Positions 32,829-41,647 are shown, numbered from the stretch's first letter. The stretch is DNA of 64,000 nucleotides from Blautia schinkii DSM 10518 (GCA_000702025.1 JNKJ01000016.1:1-64000), one strand, 5' to 3'. The notes: a model not told the origin generated them from the sequence alone. Made by a program: numbers and translations.

Positions 32829-33671
32829 ATGCAGGAAAACACGCAAAAGAAAACAAACACTGATACCTACAGTCAGGCCGAGGATGCTGCCCTGAAAGCA
32901 GCAGCGATTTACTTCGGAGATATCCTTTTCCCTTATCTGGGAATCAAGGAAAAGCCAATAGGAATCGCCCCAACGGAAATGGTCCATCTGGAAATCAAAA
33001 AAATGTATGAAGATTTCAACTACCAGATGAAAGGAAACCGCTGGTACCATTTCGAATTCGAAAGCACCAGTCTTACCCTGGATGATTTAAAACGCTTTCG
33101 TGAATACGAAGCCGTCACCAGCCGCACTTATGGAGTTGCCGTCACTACCTTTGTTATCTGCTCCTCAAAAGTAAAAAAGCCAATGTGTTTTTTTACCGAA
33201 GGCATAAATACTTACCGGGTAAATATCATTCGCCTGAAATCTATGAAAGCAGACGAAGTGTTTCGCAATCTCTCCGAAAAAAATGCAGAAAACATCCTAA
33301 AAGAAGACCTGGTCCCCATCATGCTGACTCCGCTCATGGATGGCACCATCCCACAGAAAGACCGAATCCGCCAAGGTTTCTCCTGGCTGAAACAAACCTA
33401 CGACAATATCAGTCCCATTGATACACAAAAGATGCAGGCAGTGCTCTATGCACTTGCAGGAAAAATACTCGAAAAATTAGATATGAAAGAGATTAAGGAG
33501 GAAATAACTATGACACTTCTTGGACAAATGCTTATGGAAGATGGTATTCTAAAAGGTATAGAACTTTCAAAAACAGTTTTAAAACTTTCTGCTCAGGGCG
33601 AGTCCCCGGAATCCATCGCCAATAAACTGCAGGTTTCTATAGAAAAGGTTCTTAAAATACTGGAGGAGTAA
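32829..33671 (+). CDS. Rpn-like PD-(D/E)XK nuclease family protein, module 2
   Basis: This 280-residue near-copy of the module 1 protein keeps the FGDILFPYLGI and HFEFES segments. The main differences are MCFF for MWFF near residue 123 and a C-terminus without the GIEQ tetrapeptide run (MEDGILKGIELSKT). An internal AAGGAGG (33495-33501) and ATG at 33510 again allow a separate C-terminal product. Near identity over the nuclease region with divergence at the tail suggests recent duplication with loss or gain of the tetrapeptide repeats. Confidence 0.78.
   Translation: MQENTQKKTNTDTYSQAEDAALKAAAIYFGDILFPYLGIKEKPIGIAPTEMVHLEIKKMYEDFNYQMKGNRWYHFEFESTSLTLDDLKRFREYEAVTSRTYGVAVTTFVICSSKVKKPMCFFTEGINTYRVNIIRLKSMKADEVFRNLSEKNAENILKEDLVPIMLTPLMDGTIPQKDRIRQGFSWLKQTYDNISPIDTQKMQAVLYALAGKILEKLDMKEIKEEITMTLLGQMLMEDGILKGIELSKTVLKLSAQGESPESIANKLQVSIEKVLKILEE
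33510..33671 (+). CDS. intragenic C-terminal protein of module 2 (RpnS-like)
   Basis: An ATG 8 nt after AAGGAGG would yield 53 residues (MTLLGQMLMEDGILKG...KVLKILEE). Unlike module 1, the neighbouring codon is ATA rather than ATG, leaving a single in-frame start after the site. The proposed inhibitor role follows from characterised Rpn systems and is not shown here. Confidence 0.66.
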   Translation: MTLLGQMLMEDGILKGIELSKTVLKLSAQGESPESIANKLQVSIEKVLKILEE

Positions 33672-33738
33672 ACGCTTAAGCACTCGCGGAAAAAATACTG
33701 GATAAATTAGATATGAAAAAATCAAGGAGGAAATGACC

Positions 33739-33912
33739 ATGACACTTCTTGGACAAATGCTTATGGAAGATGGAATTGAAAAAGGTATTAATCAAGGCAT
33801 CGAGCTCGCAAAAGCAGCTTTGAAACTTTCTGCTCAGGGCGAGTCCCCGGAATCCATCGCCAATAAACTGCAGACTTCCTTAGAAACAGTACATAAAATC
33901 CTGGAAGATTAG
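33739..33912 (+). CDS. free-standing Rpn C-terminal domain protein
   Basis: This 57-residue intact frame starts MTLLGQMLMEDGIEKG and ends VHKILED. It is homologous to the last part of both nucleases and is preceded by AAGGAGG with the same spacing. It lacks the nuclease core entirely. The preceding 60 bp also copy nuclease sequence (the LDKLDMK codons), so it arose by partial duplication. It is a candidate dedicated antitoxin, or a decoy that mixes with the nuclease oligomer. Confidence 0.72.
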   Translation: MTLLGQMLMEDGIEKGINQGIELAKAALKLSAQGESPESIANKLQTSLETVHKILED

Positions 33913-33925
33913 AAATAAAAAGATT

Positions 33926-33997
33926 GCCGGACTGTCACTACACACACCTACAATAGAAAAACTTTGGTGCATCACTATTTAACAAGAACAGTCCGGC
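33926..33997. terminator. long-loop inverted repeat between convergent units
   Basis: GCCGGACTGT (33926-33935) and ACAGTCCGGC (33988-33997) are separated by 52 bp, between the Rpn module and the convergent blaR1-type gene. It lacks a T-run, so it may be a weak terminator or the mark of a past insertion. Confidence 0.4.
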
Positions 33998-34050
33998 ACT
34001 TCCTTATGCCTATATCAAACATATACTTCTATCAACCTTTTTTCATTAAA

Positions 34051-35592
34051 TCAATCGATTTCTGCATATTTATTGATAATTTCATCAGCCTCACTTTGAG
34101 ACAACGCGCCAAGCTTAACTTGTTCCTCACAAAAGGGAGTCACAGCATCCAGCATCTCATCCGGACTGCTATAGGGGCCAAATACTTTCTCTGTACCGTT
34201 ATTCAAGAGAATACTGCATTTTAGTTCTCTGGTTCCTGTACCTTCTGCAATATCAACAGGATCAAAAGTAGTTCCGATATCCTCGTTTCCATCTATCGAT
34301 TTAGATACCATAACACCGTTCTTAAGCATATCAAGAAATCCCTCATACTCTGACATTTGCTCTTCAATAAGCTCCTGCGTAACAATAATATCTCCCTCAG
34401 ATGGTGTCGTACCGATGTATTGTCCTAATAACTCTTCATAAGCCGCTTTCTGCTGCTGCATCATATTCTGATATCCTTCATAAGTCCACCACACTGCATC
34501 CGGATAACATTCCCGTGTCCATCTGGCAACATCCGGATAGTTTCTCTCTAATTTCAAAAGTGCAGCTTCCGTCATTGCCGTATCATCTAATACTTCGTTT
34601 TCCTCTTTTATGTTCTGTGAAATGCGAATGTCAGCCGCACTTGCTGAAGTAGCAAATACAACCGTTATACCAATAACAAAACAGCAGGCCAAGGCCCGTG
34701 AACTTCTTGTTGATTTTCTAATTTTCATAATTGCAATTATCCTTTCCTGAACTGAATTTTTACTAAAACTGTTACACAGAGGTTTTATCCCACTTCGGAT
34801 TTCCTCCATATTAATTAATATCCGCGCATAGTCTGATTTTGCTTTTTCTCCAAACTTACGTACAACGGTTTCATCACAGGCCAGTTCTATATCCCGATTG
34901 ACAAGAGCATACATAACCCACACCATAGGATTATACCAATGGATACAAAGTGTCAAAAGCAGAAGCAATTTTACCAGAGCATCAAATCTTCTAATATGGA
35001 CATATTCATGCTCCAAAATATACTGTAAGGATTCACCCTTTTCCCAATCCGTCCTACTTGGCATTAAAATTACCGGCCTGAATACCCCATAAGCTAAAGG
35101 AGTGGAATTTCGGTCCGACTGCCGGATTGATAAATGACGTTTCAATGGATGAGTGCTCAGCCACGTCGATATATAATCATTGTTTACAGGAAGTGCCCTA
35201 CAAAAATCCTGTCTACATTTCCAATAAGCCGTCCCAAATACCAAAGCCAACACAAATACACCTACCGCCCAAATAATTGTCCACTTTGATATCCCAAAAT
35301 TTGCATTCGCAGATGCATCGAATCCTATGGAATCTCTTTTAATTGACTCAAACGGCATAACAATCCCGGTGAATTCCCGCCCTGACATATCCATCACAAC
35401 AGCATTATTTCTTAATACCGAATAAACACTAAATATAGATGGCAACGAAAACGGTAAAATCAGCCGCATAGTCGCTACACCCCAAAGTGCTAATAAAGTT
35501 TTTTTCGGCAGTATATTGATTGCTAAAGCCCGAACAATAATAACAACCAAAATAATAACCGTTCCTCTGAAGCTCATTTCTAAAAGCCCCAT
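34051..35592 (-). CDS. BlaR1/MecR1-type M56 metallopeptidase antirepressor
   Basis: This 513-residue membrane protein has four predicted helices in its first 320 residues and the zinc peptidase motif LEHEYVHIRRFD (HExxH), with downstream ELACDE supplying the third ligand, as in M56 peptidases that cleave BlaI-type repressors. The extracellular C-terminus (about 200 residues) has no penicillin-binding SxxK/SxN pattern that I can see; it contains two Trp/Tyr-rich near-repeats (NYPDVARWTRECYP, AVWWTYEGYQ). The start at 35592 follows the blaI stop by 10 bp, with GAGGTGG upstream. The signal sensed is unknown. Confidence 0.83.
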   Translation of the reverse strand: MGLLEMSFRGTVIILVVIIVRALAINILPKKTLLALWGVATMRLILPFSLPSIFSVYSVLRNNAVVMDMSGREFTGIVMPFESIKRDSIGFDASANANFGISKWTIIWAVGVFVLALVFGTAYWKCRQDFCRALPVNNDYISTWLSTHPLKRHLSIRQSDRNSTPLAYGVFRPVILMPSRTDWEKGESLQYILEHEYVHIRRFDALVKLLLLLTLCIHWYNPMVWVMYALVNRDIELACDETVVRKFGEKAKSDYARILINMEEIRSGIKPLCNSFSKNSVQERIIAIMKIRKSTRSSRALACCFVIGITVVFATSASAADIRISQNIKEENEVLDDTAMTEAALLKLERNYPDVARWTRECYPDAVWWTYEGYQNMMQQQKAAYEELLGQYIGTTPSEGDIIVTQELIEEQMSEYEGFLDMLKNGVMVSKSIDGNEDIGTTFDPVDIAEGTGTRELKCSILLNNGTEKVFGPYSSPDEMLDAVTPFCEEQVKLGALSQSEADEIINKYAEID

Positions 35593-35602
35593 ATCCACCA
35601 CC

Positions 35603-35962
35603 TCATTCCAAATCCTCAACAATTTGTTTCAGCTTTTCAATTTGCTCAGCAGACAACTTCTTTCTTCCCAGTAAAGCTGCAAACAACTTATTGACAGAAC
35701 CATCATAAATTTTATCAATCAGTTCATTCGTTTCCACCTCCTGTACTTTTTCCTTTGAAATAAGTGCATGACACATAAAATTAGGCTCTCTCCGTTCAAT
35801 AGCCCCTTTCTTAATACACCGCTTTATCAATGTATACGTAGTATTAACATTCCACCCAAGTTTCTCCGTCAGCACCTGCGCAATAAACCGTGCTGGGCAA
35901 TCCCCCTCCTTCCAAAGCACATTCATTACCTTCAACTCAGAATCAAATAACTTAACACCCAT
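35603..35962 (-). CDS. BlaI/MecI-family repressor
   Basis: This 119-residue winged-helix repressor (LKVMNVLWKEGDCPARFIAQVL, NTTYTLIKRCIKKGAIER) has a C-terminal dimerisation helix set (LSAEQIEKLKQIVEDLE). It is cleaved in its dimerisation region by the partner M56 peptidase in known systems. GGAGGGG precedes the ATG. The promoter at 36003-36031 overlaps a dyad that should be its operator. Only the blaR1-type gene is in the operon; no beta-lactamase or other effector is adjacent. Confidence 0.88.
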   Translation of the reverse strand: MGVKLFDSELKVMNVLWKEGDCPARFIAQVLTEKLGWNVNTTYTLIKRCIKKGAIERREPNFMCHALISKEKVQEVETNELIDKIYDGSVNKLFAALLGRKKLSAEQIEKLKQIVEDLE

Positions 35963-35985
35963 TTTATCCCCTCCATAAGACCACA

Positions 35986-36031
35986 GTAGTATTTATGCTC
36001 TTATACTACCACAGTCTTATTCCAATGTCAA
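35986..36031 (-). promoter_or_regulatory. blaI promoter and operator
   Basis: Minus-strand TTGACA (36026-36031), 17-bp spacer, TAGTAT (36003-36008). The dyad GTAGTAT (35986-35992) / ATACTAC (36003-36009) covers the -10 and start, close to the TACTAC-type sites of BlaI repressors. Confidence 0.82.
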
Positions 36032-36229
36032 GCCTCCCCTTAAAAATGCACGACAGTCTCACATCAAAAATACTTGACACCTCAAAAAATACTAAATTCC
36101 CTTCTCAAATTCCCCTCCACTTTCTGCCATCACTTCCAAAAAAGCCCACAAAAAAAACCGCCCATGACACCCACGTCACAAGCGGCCAACACCTCAAGCC
36201 TTCCACATACCAACACCCACGCTTCGCGA
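36032..36229. other. gene-free stretch between blaI promoter and R3
   Basis: C/A-rich sequence with no open frame carrying a ribosome binding site, no clear hairpin and no promoter that I can see. Part of its right end may be diverged tail sequence of element R3. Confidence 0.5.
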
Positions 36230-36325
36230 TCCCAAGTCAACAATCTCCCGCCTTGAAACACGACGAACTCCTTTTAAAAAGCGCGAAGGGTGTGCAGAGG
36301 GACCGGCGCCCCGGTCCCTTTGCGG
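36230..36325 (-). repeat. GC-rich hairpin element R3
   Basis: On the minus strand, right after infA: GCAAAGGGACCG...CGGTCCCTCTGC hairpin, ACACCCTTCGCGC, T-run, then GGAGTTCGTCGTGTTTC and AGGCGGGAG, the tail also seen in R1 and as the head of the 72-bp units at R2. It stands where the ribosomal operon ends and probably terminates it. Confidence 0.78.
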
Positions 36326-36327
36326 TC

Positions 36328-36546
36328 TTACTTATCTCTCCAGATAATCCTGCCCTTAGACAGATCATACGGAGACAGCTCAATAGTAACCTTATCCCCC
36401 GGAAGGATACGGATAAAGTTCATCCGCAATTTTCCACTGATATGTGCAAGCACTACGTGTTTATTCTCCAGTTCCACTTTAAACATTGCGTTAGGCAGTT
36501 TCTCCAGAACAGTGCCTTCCACTTCAATCACATCTGCTTTTGACAT
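36328..36546 (-). CDS. infA: translation initiation factor IF-1
   Basis: This 72-residue single S1/OB-fold protein ([21 protein letters not shown], ...[15 protein letters not shown]) binds the ribosomal A site during initiation. It has the full family length. It follows map by 24 bp and AGGAGG precedes the ATG. It is the last gene of the cluster here: rpmJ, rpsM, rpsK, rpsD, rpoA and rplQ, which normally follow in Firmicutes, are absent and element R3 comes next. Confidence 0.96.
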   Translation of the reverse strand: MSKADVIEVEGTVLEKLPNAMFKVELENKHVVLAHISGKLRMNFIRILPGDKVTIELSPYDLSKGRIIWRDK

Positions 36547-36570
36547 TTTTAACCTCCTATGTCATCCACC

Positions 36571-37326
36571 TTATTTGGTAAGAGTCAGAATCTCTGGTTC
36601 ACCATCCGTGATAAGGATAGTGTTTTCATAATGGGCGGAAAGGGAACCGTCCATGGTCACCACTGTCCACTCATCGTCCAGCCACGCCACATCAGCCCGG
36701 CCTATGTTGATCATAGGCTCCACGGCCAGGGTCATGCCCGGTAATAATCGGATTCCCCGGCGTCTCTGGGGAAAATTAGGGATTTGCGGGTCCTCGTGAA
36801 GATGGGTGCCGATTCCATGTCCTACCAGGTCACGGACAATGCCGTAACGATATTTTGCAGCGCGGGCACCGATTGCCTTCGAGATATCATTCAGATGATT
36901 CCCGGCTTTGGCTGCTTTTAATCCTTCGAAAAAGCACTGCCTGGTTACCTCCACAAGCTGACGTGCCTCCGGGGAAACCTCCCCCACCATATAGGTACGC
37001 GCAGCATCGGAATGATAGCCTTTATAAATCAAGCCGGCATCAATCTTCACCAGATCCCCATCCTGTATAATCTTATCTTCTGAGGGAATCCCATGCACGA
37101 CTTCATCATTGAGACTGATGCAGAAGGAACCTGGAAAACCTCCGTAATTCAAAAAGTTGGGAACACAGCCCAGGGAGCGTATCATATCTTCACCAATCTT
37201 GTCAAGCTCCTTGGTGCTGATTCCCGGTTTAATGTAGGCAGCCAGACCGTCGTGTACTTTTTCAAGCAGATGGCCCGACTCCCTCATCAGTTCTATCTCA
37301 CGTTGCGTCTTAATAGAAACCGACAT
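36571..37326 (-). CDS. map: methionine aminopeptidase type I
   Basis: This 251-residue cytosolic metalloenzyme removes the initiator methionine. Metal ligands are visible as KIDAGLIYKGYHSDAAR (Asp pair), GHGIGTHLHEDPQIPNF (His) and LAVEPMIN (Glu). It has the usual length, without an N-terminal zinc-finger extension. The gene begins 3 bp after adk, with AGGAG in the adk end, so it is translationally linked. This is the conserved secY-adk-map order of Firmicutes. Confidence 0.95.
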   Translation of the reverse strand: MSVSIKTQREIELMRESGHLLEKVHDGLAAYIKPGISTKELDKIGEDMIRSLGCVPNFLNYGGFPGSFCISLNDEVVHGIPSEDKIIQDGDLVKIDAGLIYKGYHSDAARTYMVGEVSPEARQLVEVTRQCFFEGLKAAKAGNHLNDISKAIGARAAKYRYGIVRDLVGHGIGTHLHEDPQIPNFPQRRRGIRLLPGMTLAVEPMINIGRADVAWLDDEWTVVTMDGSLSAHYENTILITDGEPEILTLTK

Positions 37327-37329
37327 AAG

Positions 37330-37974
37330 TTATTCTCCTAAGATAGCGACGATTTCCTGGAAAACCTCATCCAGGTTCTTTGTTCCGTCAACTGTCTTTA
37401 ACACATTTTGTGTAGTATAATACTCGATCAGAGGCTGTGTCTGCTCATGATATACGTTCAGACGCTTTGTCACTGTCTCCGGCTTATCGTCGTCGCGCAG
37501 AACAAGCTTCTCGCCGCATACATCACATACGCCCTCAGTCTTGGGAGCCGCATAAACCACATGGTAAGTCGCACCGCATTTCAGGCAGGCACGTCTTCCG
37601 GACATACGGTTTACGATGTTTTCATCCGGCACGTTTACGTCAATTGCGTAATCAATCTTACTGCCCAGTTTATTCAGAGCATCCGTCAGACATTCCGCCT
37701 GCGGAATGGTTCTTGGAAAACCATCCAGTACATAACCGTTCTGTGCATCCGGCTGCTGGATTCTGTCCACAACCAGGTCACAGGTCAGTTCATCCGGAAC
37801 AAGAAGTCCCTGATCCATATAAGTTTTTGCTTTTTTTCCAAGCTCTGTACCGTTTTTAATGTTCGCACGGAAGATATCTCCTGTGGAGATGTGCGGAATT
37901 CCGTACTTTTCAGCAATCTTCTTAGCCTGTGTTCCTTTGCCGGCGCCTGGTGCACCCAACATAATAATTTTCAT
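37330..37974 (-). CDS. adk: adenylate kinase
   Basis: This 214-residue enzyme converts AMP and ATP to two ADP. It has the Walker A loop [10 protein letters not shown] (7-16), DGFPRT (about 84-89) and a LID domain with four cysteines (CLKCGATYH...CDVCG), which bind structural zinc as in Gram-positive forms. AGGAGG precedes the ATG. About 140 bp separate it from secY, holding no gene that I can see. Confidence 0.96.
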   Translation of the reverse strand: MKIIMLGAPGAGKGTQAKKIAEKYGIPHISTGDIFRANIKNGTELGKKAKTYMDQGLLVPDELTCDLVVDRIQQPDAQNGYVLDGFPRTIPQAECLTDALNKLGSKIDYAIDVNVPDENIVNRMSGRRACLKCGATYHVVYAAPKTEGVCDVCGEKLVLRDDDKPETVTKRLNVYHEQTQPLIEYYTTQNVLKTVDGTKNLDEVFQEIVAILGE

Positions 37975-38115
37975 ATATACCCTCCGTTTCTGCCGAAAGC
38001 GCCTTCACAGGGAAGCCTCCGTACCTGCATTCCCCGCCTGCAGGCTCATCTTCTCTTCATGTATAAGTCTTTCAGCAAATCAAGGCTGTGGCGCAGCGCA
38101 CCACAACCTCATTTT

Positions 38116-39432
38116 TTAGTTGCTCAGGAAGCCTTTGTAGTTGCGCACGAGCATCTGGGATTCAATCTGCTTCACTGTGTCGAGAACAACACCAACAATA
38201 ATGATGATGGAGGTTCCACCGAAGGAAACATTTGCCCCAAATACACCGTTAAAGAAGAACGGTATTACGGCAACAATGATAAGACCTACTGCACCTATAA
38301 ATATAATATAATTTAAGATTTTCGTCAAATAATCTGAGGTTGGTTTTCCAGGACGGATACCCGGGATAAAACCACCCTGCTTCTTGATATTGTCTGCCAC
38401 TTCCAACGGGTTGAAGGTAATGGAAGTGTAGAAATACGCAAAGAATACACACAGAATAATGTACACCAGAAGCCCCCAGGTATACTGAAGCTGTGCCGGA
38501 TTACACCAGTTATTTGAGGAAAGTCCTCTTAAAATCTCACTTCCGATGCCTGTTCCGTTTCCTTTACCAGCAAGCTGGGCAATAACGGTCGGGAACGACA
38601 TAATGGAGGAAGCAAAGATGATCGGAATAACGCCGGCAGTATTGACTTTCAGAGGAATGTTGGTGGACTGACCGCCCATCATCTTTCTTCCTACCATCTT
38701 TTTGGAATACTGTACCGGAATTCTTCTCTCTGCTCCATTGAGAATCAGGACGAATACAACAACAAGCAGAACTATGGCAGCAATGATAACACCTGCCAGT
38801 AATCCTTTGGCAATGGTCTTTCCTTTGATGAAGTTCTCATAAAGCAGAGCCATATCACTCGGGATACGGGAAACGATATTTACGGTCAGCACGATGGAAA
38901 TACCGTTTCCAACGCCCTTTTCCGTGATACGCTCACCAATCCACATCAGCATTGCAGAGCCGGCTGTCAGGCAGGCTACTACGACAAAACCTTTTAAGAA
39001 ATTCATGTTCGGAATCAGACCCTGACGGCCGAAGCCGATGGCCATTGCCACAGATTCAAACAGCGCTAATCCTACGGTCACGTAACGGGTAATCGCTGTA
39101 ATCTTCTTTCTTCCTTCTTCACCGTCTCTGTGCATTTCCTCCAGTGCCGGGATGGCAATGGTAAGAAGCTGCATGATAATGGAAGAAGTAATGTAAGGCG
39201 TGATGTTCAATGCGAAGATTGACATCTGGGTAAAAGACCCACCGGTAAACGCGTCAAAGAAGTTAAACGCGTCTCCGGCATTTTTTGTAAACCAATCTTT
39301 AAAGAAGTTGCTGTCAACCCCGGGGACCGGAAGCTGAGAGCCGATACGGATGATCAAGATCATCCATACCACATAAAGCAGTTTACGCCTCATCTCTTTT
39401 ACTCTAAAAACATTTTTAAGAGTCTCAAACAT
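38116..39432 (-). CDS. secY: preprotein translocase subunit SecY
   Basis: This 438-residue, ten-helix channel protein forms the Sec translocon with SecE and SecG. Typical features are the plug-region NFFDAFTGGSFTQMSIFALNITPYIT and the cytosolic loops RIPVQYSKKMVGRK and PGIRPGKPTSDYL that contact SecA and ribosome. The start ATG overlaps the rplO stop (TAATG). Length and order are as in other Firmicutes. Confidence 0.96.
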   Translation of the reverse strand: MFETLKNVFRVKEMRRKLLYVVWMILIIRIGSQLPVPGVDSNFFKDWFTKNAGDAFNFFDAFTGGSFTQMSIFALNITPYITSSIIMQLLTIAIPALEEMHRDGEEGRKKITAITRYVTVGLALFESVAMAIGFGRQGLIPNMNFLKGFVVVACLTAGSAMLMWIGERITEKGVGNGISIVLTVNIVSRIPSDMALLYENFIKGKTIAKGLLAGVIIAAIVLLVVVFVLILNGAERRIPVQYSKKMVGRKMMGGQSTNIPLKVNTAGVIPIIFASSIMSFPTVIAQLAGKGNGTGIGSEILRGLSSNNWCNPAQLQYTWGLLVYIILCVFFAYFYTSITFNPLEVADNIKKQGGFIPGIRPGKPTSDYLTKILNYIIFIGAVGLIIVAVIPFFFNGVFGANVSFGGTSIIIIVGVVLDTVKQIESQMLVRNYKGFLSN

Positions 39433-39872
39433 TAAATCACCTCTACTGTACCACCAGCAGCTTCAATTTTTGCCTTTGCAGTCTCGCTGACAGCGTTCAC
39501 CTTGACATTCAGTTTCTTGGTCAGCTCACCGTTTCCAAGAATCTTAACGCCGTCACCGGCTTTGGAAATTGCACGGCTTGCAAGTAAGCTCTCAACGGTT
39601 ACGTCAGCACCATCATCAAAACGGTTGAGGACATCAACGTTGATTGCGATGATTTCTTTAGAGTTTCTGTTTGTGAAACCTCTCTTCGGTATACGTCTGT
39701 ATAAAGGCATCTGTCCGCCTTCGAATCCCGGTTTCTTGTGTCCGGAACGAGCTAACTGTCCTTTGTGTCCTTTACCGGCTGTCTTACCGTTACCGGAACC
39801 ATGTCCACGGCCTCTTCTGAAGTTATCGCTGTGCTTAGAACCTTCTGCTGGTCTTAAGTTTGATAAATCCAT
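39432..39872 (-). CDS. rplO: ribosomal protein L15 (uL15)
   Basis: This 146-residue large-subunit protein has a Gly/Arg/Lys-rich N-terminal tail ([18 protein letters not shown]) that threads into 23S rRNA, and a globular C-terminus ending GGTVEVI. The ATG at 39872 is chosen, 8 nt after AAGGAGG; a GTG nine bases earlier lies inside that site. It is coupled to secY by a one-base stop/start overlap. Confidence 0.96.
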   Translation of the reverse strand: MDLSNLRPAEGSKHSDNFRRGRGHGSGNGKTAGKGHKGQLARSGHKKPGFEGGQMPLYRRIPKRGFTNRNSKEIIAINVDVLNRFDDGADVTVESLLASRAISKAGDGVKILGNGELTKKLNVKVNAVSETAKAKIEAAGGTVEVI

Positions 39873-39912
39873 GTTTGGCACCTCCTTTTAATATTCAATC
39901 TCTTGTTCGTAA

Positions 39913-40095
39913 TTAAGCTTCTTCTACTTTAACCAGGTGCTGTACCTGCTGAATCATTCCTCTGGTTGCCGCATTGTCCGGCATTTCAACTGTCTTATGC
40001 ATCTTTGTAAGACCCATAGCCTCAACAGTTTTTTTGTGCTTGGGAACTGCGCCAATCGGAGATTTTACTAATGTAACCTTTAATGTGTCTGCCAT
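39913..40095 (-). CDS. rpmD: ribosomal protein L30 (uL30)
   Basis: This is the short bacterial form of L30, 60 residues. The pattern LKVTLVKSPIGAVPKHKKTVEAMGL then MPDNAATRGMIQQVQHLV is typical. GGAGGAG precedes the ATG and the gene lies 14 bp after rpsE. It binds 23S rRNA at the large-subunit base. Confidence 0.95.
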   Translation of the reverse strand: MADTLKVTLVKSPIGAVPKHKKTVEAMGLTKMHKTVEMPDNAATRGMIQQVQHLVKVEEA

Positions 40096-40109
40096 TTTCG
40101 CTCTCCTCC

Positions 40110-40619
40110 TTACGCCAGAATCTCATCAACAGATTTTCCGCGAAGCTTTGCAACTTCTTCCGGAGTCTTTAACTGACTTAAACCTTCGATGGTTGCAAGA
40201 ACAACGTTCTGCTTATTTCTGGAGCCCATACATTTGGTACGGATGTTCTTGATACCAGCTAACTCGATGACCGCACGGGCCGGGCCGCCGGCAATAACAC
40301 CAGTACCTTCCGGTGCTCTCTTCAGAAGCATCTCTGCGCTTCCGAATTTGCCGATGAAGTCATGTGTGATGGAACCATTCTCATCTCTTGCTACTGTAAC
40401 TAACTTCTTCATAGCATCCTCTTTTCCTTTGCGGATTGCTTCCGGAATTTCGGTTGCTTTACCTAAACCTGCACCAACGTGACCATTGCCGTCGCCTACA
40501 ACAACTAAAGCTGTGAAACGGAAGTTACGACCACCTTTAACAACCTTGGTAACACGCTTGATTGATACTACTTTATCTTCTAATTCTAATTGACTAGCAT
40601 CAATAAGATTACGTTTCAT
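40110..40619 (-). CDS. rpsE: ribosomal protein S5 (uS5)
   Basis: This 169-residue small-subunit protein has an N-terminal dsRBD-like domain ([24 protein letters not shown]) and the C-terminal half ([19 protein letters not shown]) typical of S5, which acts in decoding fidelity and mRNA unwinding at the entry site. GGGAGGA lies upstream of the ATG. It is situated between rplR and rpmD as expected. Confidence 0.96.
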   Translation of the reverse strand: MKRNLIDASQLELEDKVVSIKRVTKVVKGGRNFRFTALVVVGDGNGHVGAGLGKATEIPEAIRKGKEDAMKKLVTVARDENGSITHDFIGKFGSAEMLLKRAPEGTGVIAGGPARAVIELAGIKNIRTKCMGSRNKQNVVLATIEGLSQLKTPEEVAKLRGKSVDEILA

Positions 40620-40639
40620 GTGTTCTGTTCCTCCCTTTC

Positions 40640-41008
40640 TTAGAATTTAAGCCCAGCTTCTCTTGCTGCATCGGCTAATGCTTTGACTTTACCGTGGTAG
40701 ATATAGCCTCCTCTGTCGAAGACAACGCTTTCGATGCCTGCTTCCAGAGCCTTCTTGCCGATAACAGTTCCCAATTTTGCTGCTGCTGCTACGTCGTCGG
40801 TATTCTCTAAATCTGCTTTTACATCTTTCTGAAGAGTAGAAGCTGATACTAAAGTTTTGCCTACGGTGTCATCAATAATCTGTGCATACATATGCTTGTT
40901 GGAACGGAACACAGCTAAACGCGGTGTTGCAGCGGTGCCGTTTAAATGATGACGTAATCTTCTATGCTTATTCTGACGAATTTCCGCCCTAGATGCTTTC
41001 TTTATCAT
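40640..41008 (-). CDS. rplR: ribosomal protein L18 (uL18)
   Basis: This 122-residue 5S-rRNA-binding protein has a basic start ([23 protein letters not shown]) and the conserved [17 protein letters not shown] and [24 protein letters not shown] segments. Full length for the family. It lies 17 bp after rplF. Confidence 0.96.
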   Translation of the reverse strand: MIKKASRAEIRQNKHRRLRHHLNGTAATPRLAVFRSNKHMYAQIIDDTVGKTLVSASTLQKDVKADLENTDDVAAAAKLGTVIGKKALEAGIESVVFDRGGYIYHGKVKALADAAREAGLKF

Positions 41009-41025
41009 TTTCTCACTCTCCTTAA

Positions 41026-41565
41026 TTATTTCTTACCAGTCTTACCAACTTTGCGTCTGATAACTTCATCAGCATATTTGATACCCTTGCCCTTATATGG
41101 CTCAGGTCTTCTCTTATCTCTGATTTCAGCCGCATACTGGCCAACTTTTTCTTTGCTGATACCGGAAACTGTAATCTTGTTTCCCTCTACCTTGGATTCC
41201 AGACCTTCCGGATCTTCCATTTCTACCGGGTGAGAATATCCCAGGTTAAGAACAAGCTTCTTACCCTGTTTTGCTGCTTTATAACCTACGCCGTTAACTT
41301 CAAGCTCTTTGGTGTAACCTGTGCTCACACCTGTCACCATATTCTGGATCAAGCTTCTTGTTAAACCATGCAGAGATTTCATTCTTTTTAAGTCGTTCGG
41401 TCTTGCTACTACTACCTGACCGTCTTCAACCTTGATTTCCATTTCTGTCGGAAGCGCTCTTTCAAGTGTTCCTTTCGGTCCTTTTACAGTTACTACGTTG
41501 CCTTCTGCGACTTTGACTTCAACGCCTGCAGGAATTGCAACGGGCTGTCTGCCGATTCGTGACAT
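41026..41565 (-). CDS. rplF: ribosomal protein L6 (uL6)
   Basis: This 179-residue protein consists of two homologous RRM-like halves; it begins [17 protein letters not shown] and ends RKVGKTGKK, with the conserved [16 protein letters not shown] near the C-terminus that binds the factor-binding region of 23S rRNA. AGGAGGA precedes the ATG. The 82-bp gap upstream to rpsH contains part of a motif repeated after rpsN. Confidence 0.96.
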   Translation of the reverse strand: MSRIGRQPVAIPAGVEVKVAEGNVVTVKGPKGTLERALPTEMEIKVEDGQVVVARPNDLKRMKSLHGLTRSLIQNMVTGVSTGYTKELEVNGVGYKAAKQGKKLVLNLGYSHPVEMEDPEGLESKVEGNKITVSGISKEKVGQYAAEIRDKRRPEPYKGKGIKYADEVIRRKVGKTGKK

Positions 41566-41647
41566 AATATTGTCCTCCTTACTTAGATTATCGGAGAGGG
41601 GTTGTGCTCCTCTCTGTTTTCAGTGCGCTATTAAGTGTTCCAGGTCA

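Noticed and set aside
37408..38316. Plus-strand frame of about 300 codons across adk and the secY end
   Set aside because: It overlaps two certain genes in antisense, has no homology that I recognise and no start signal.
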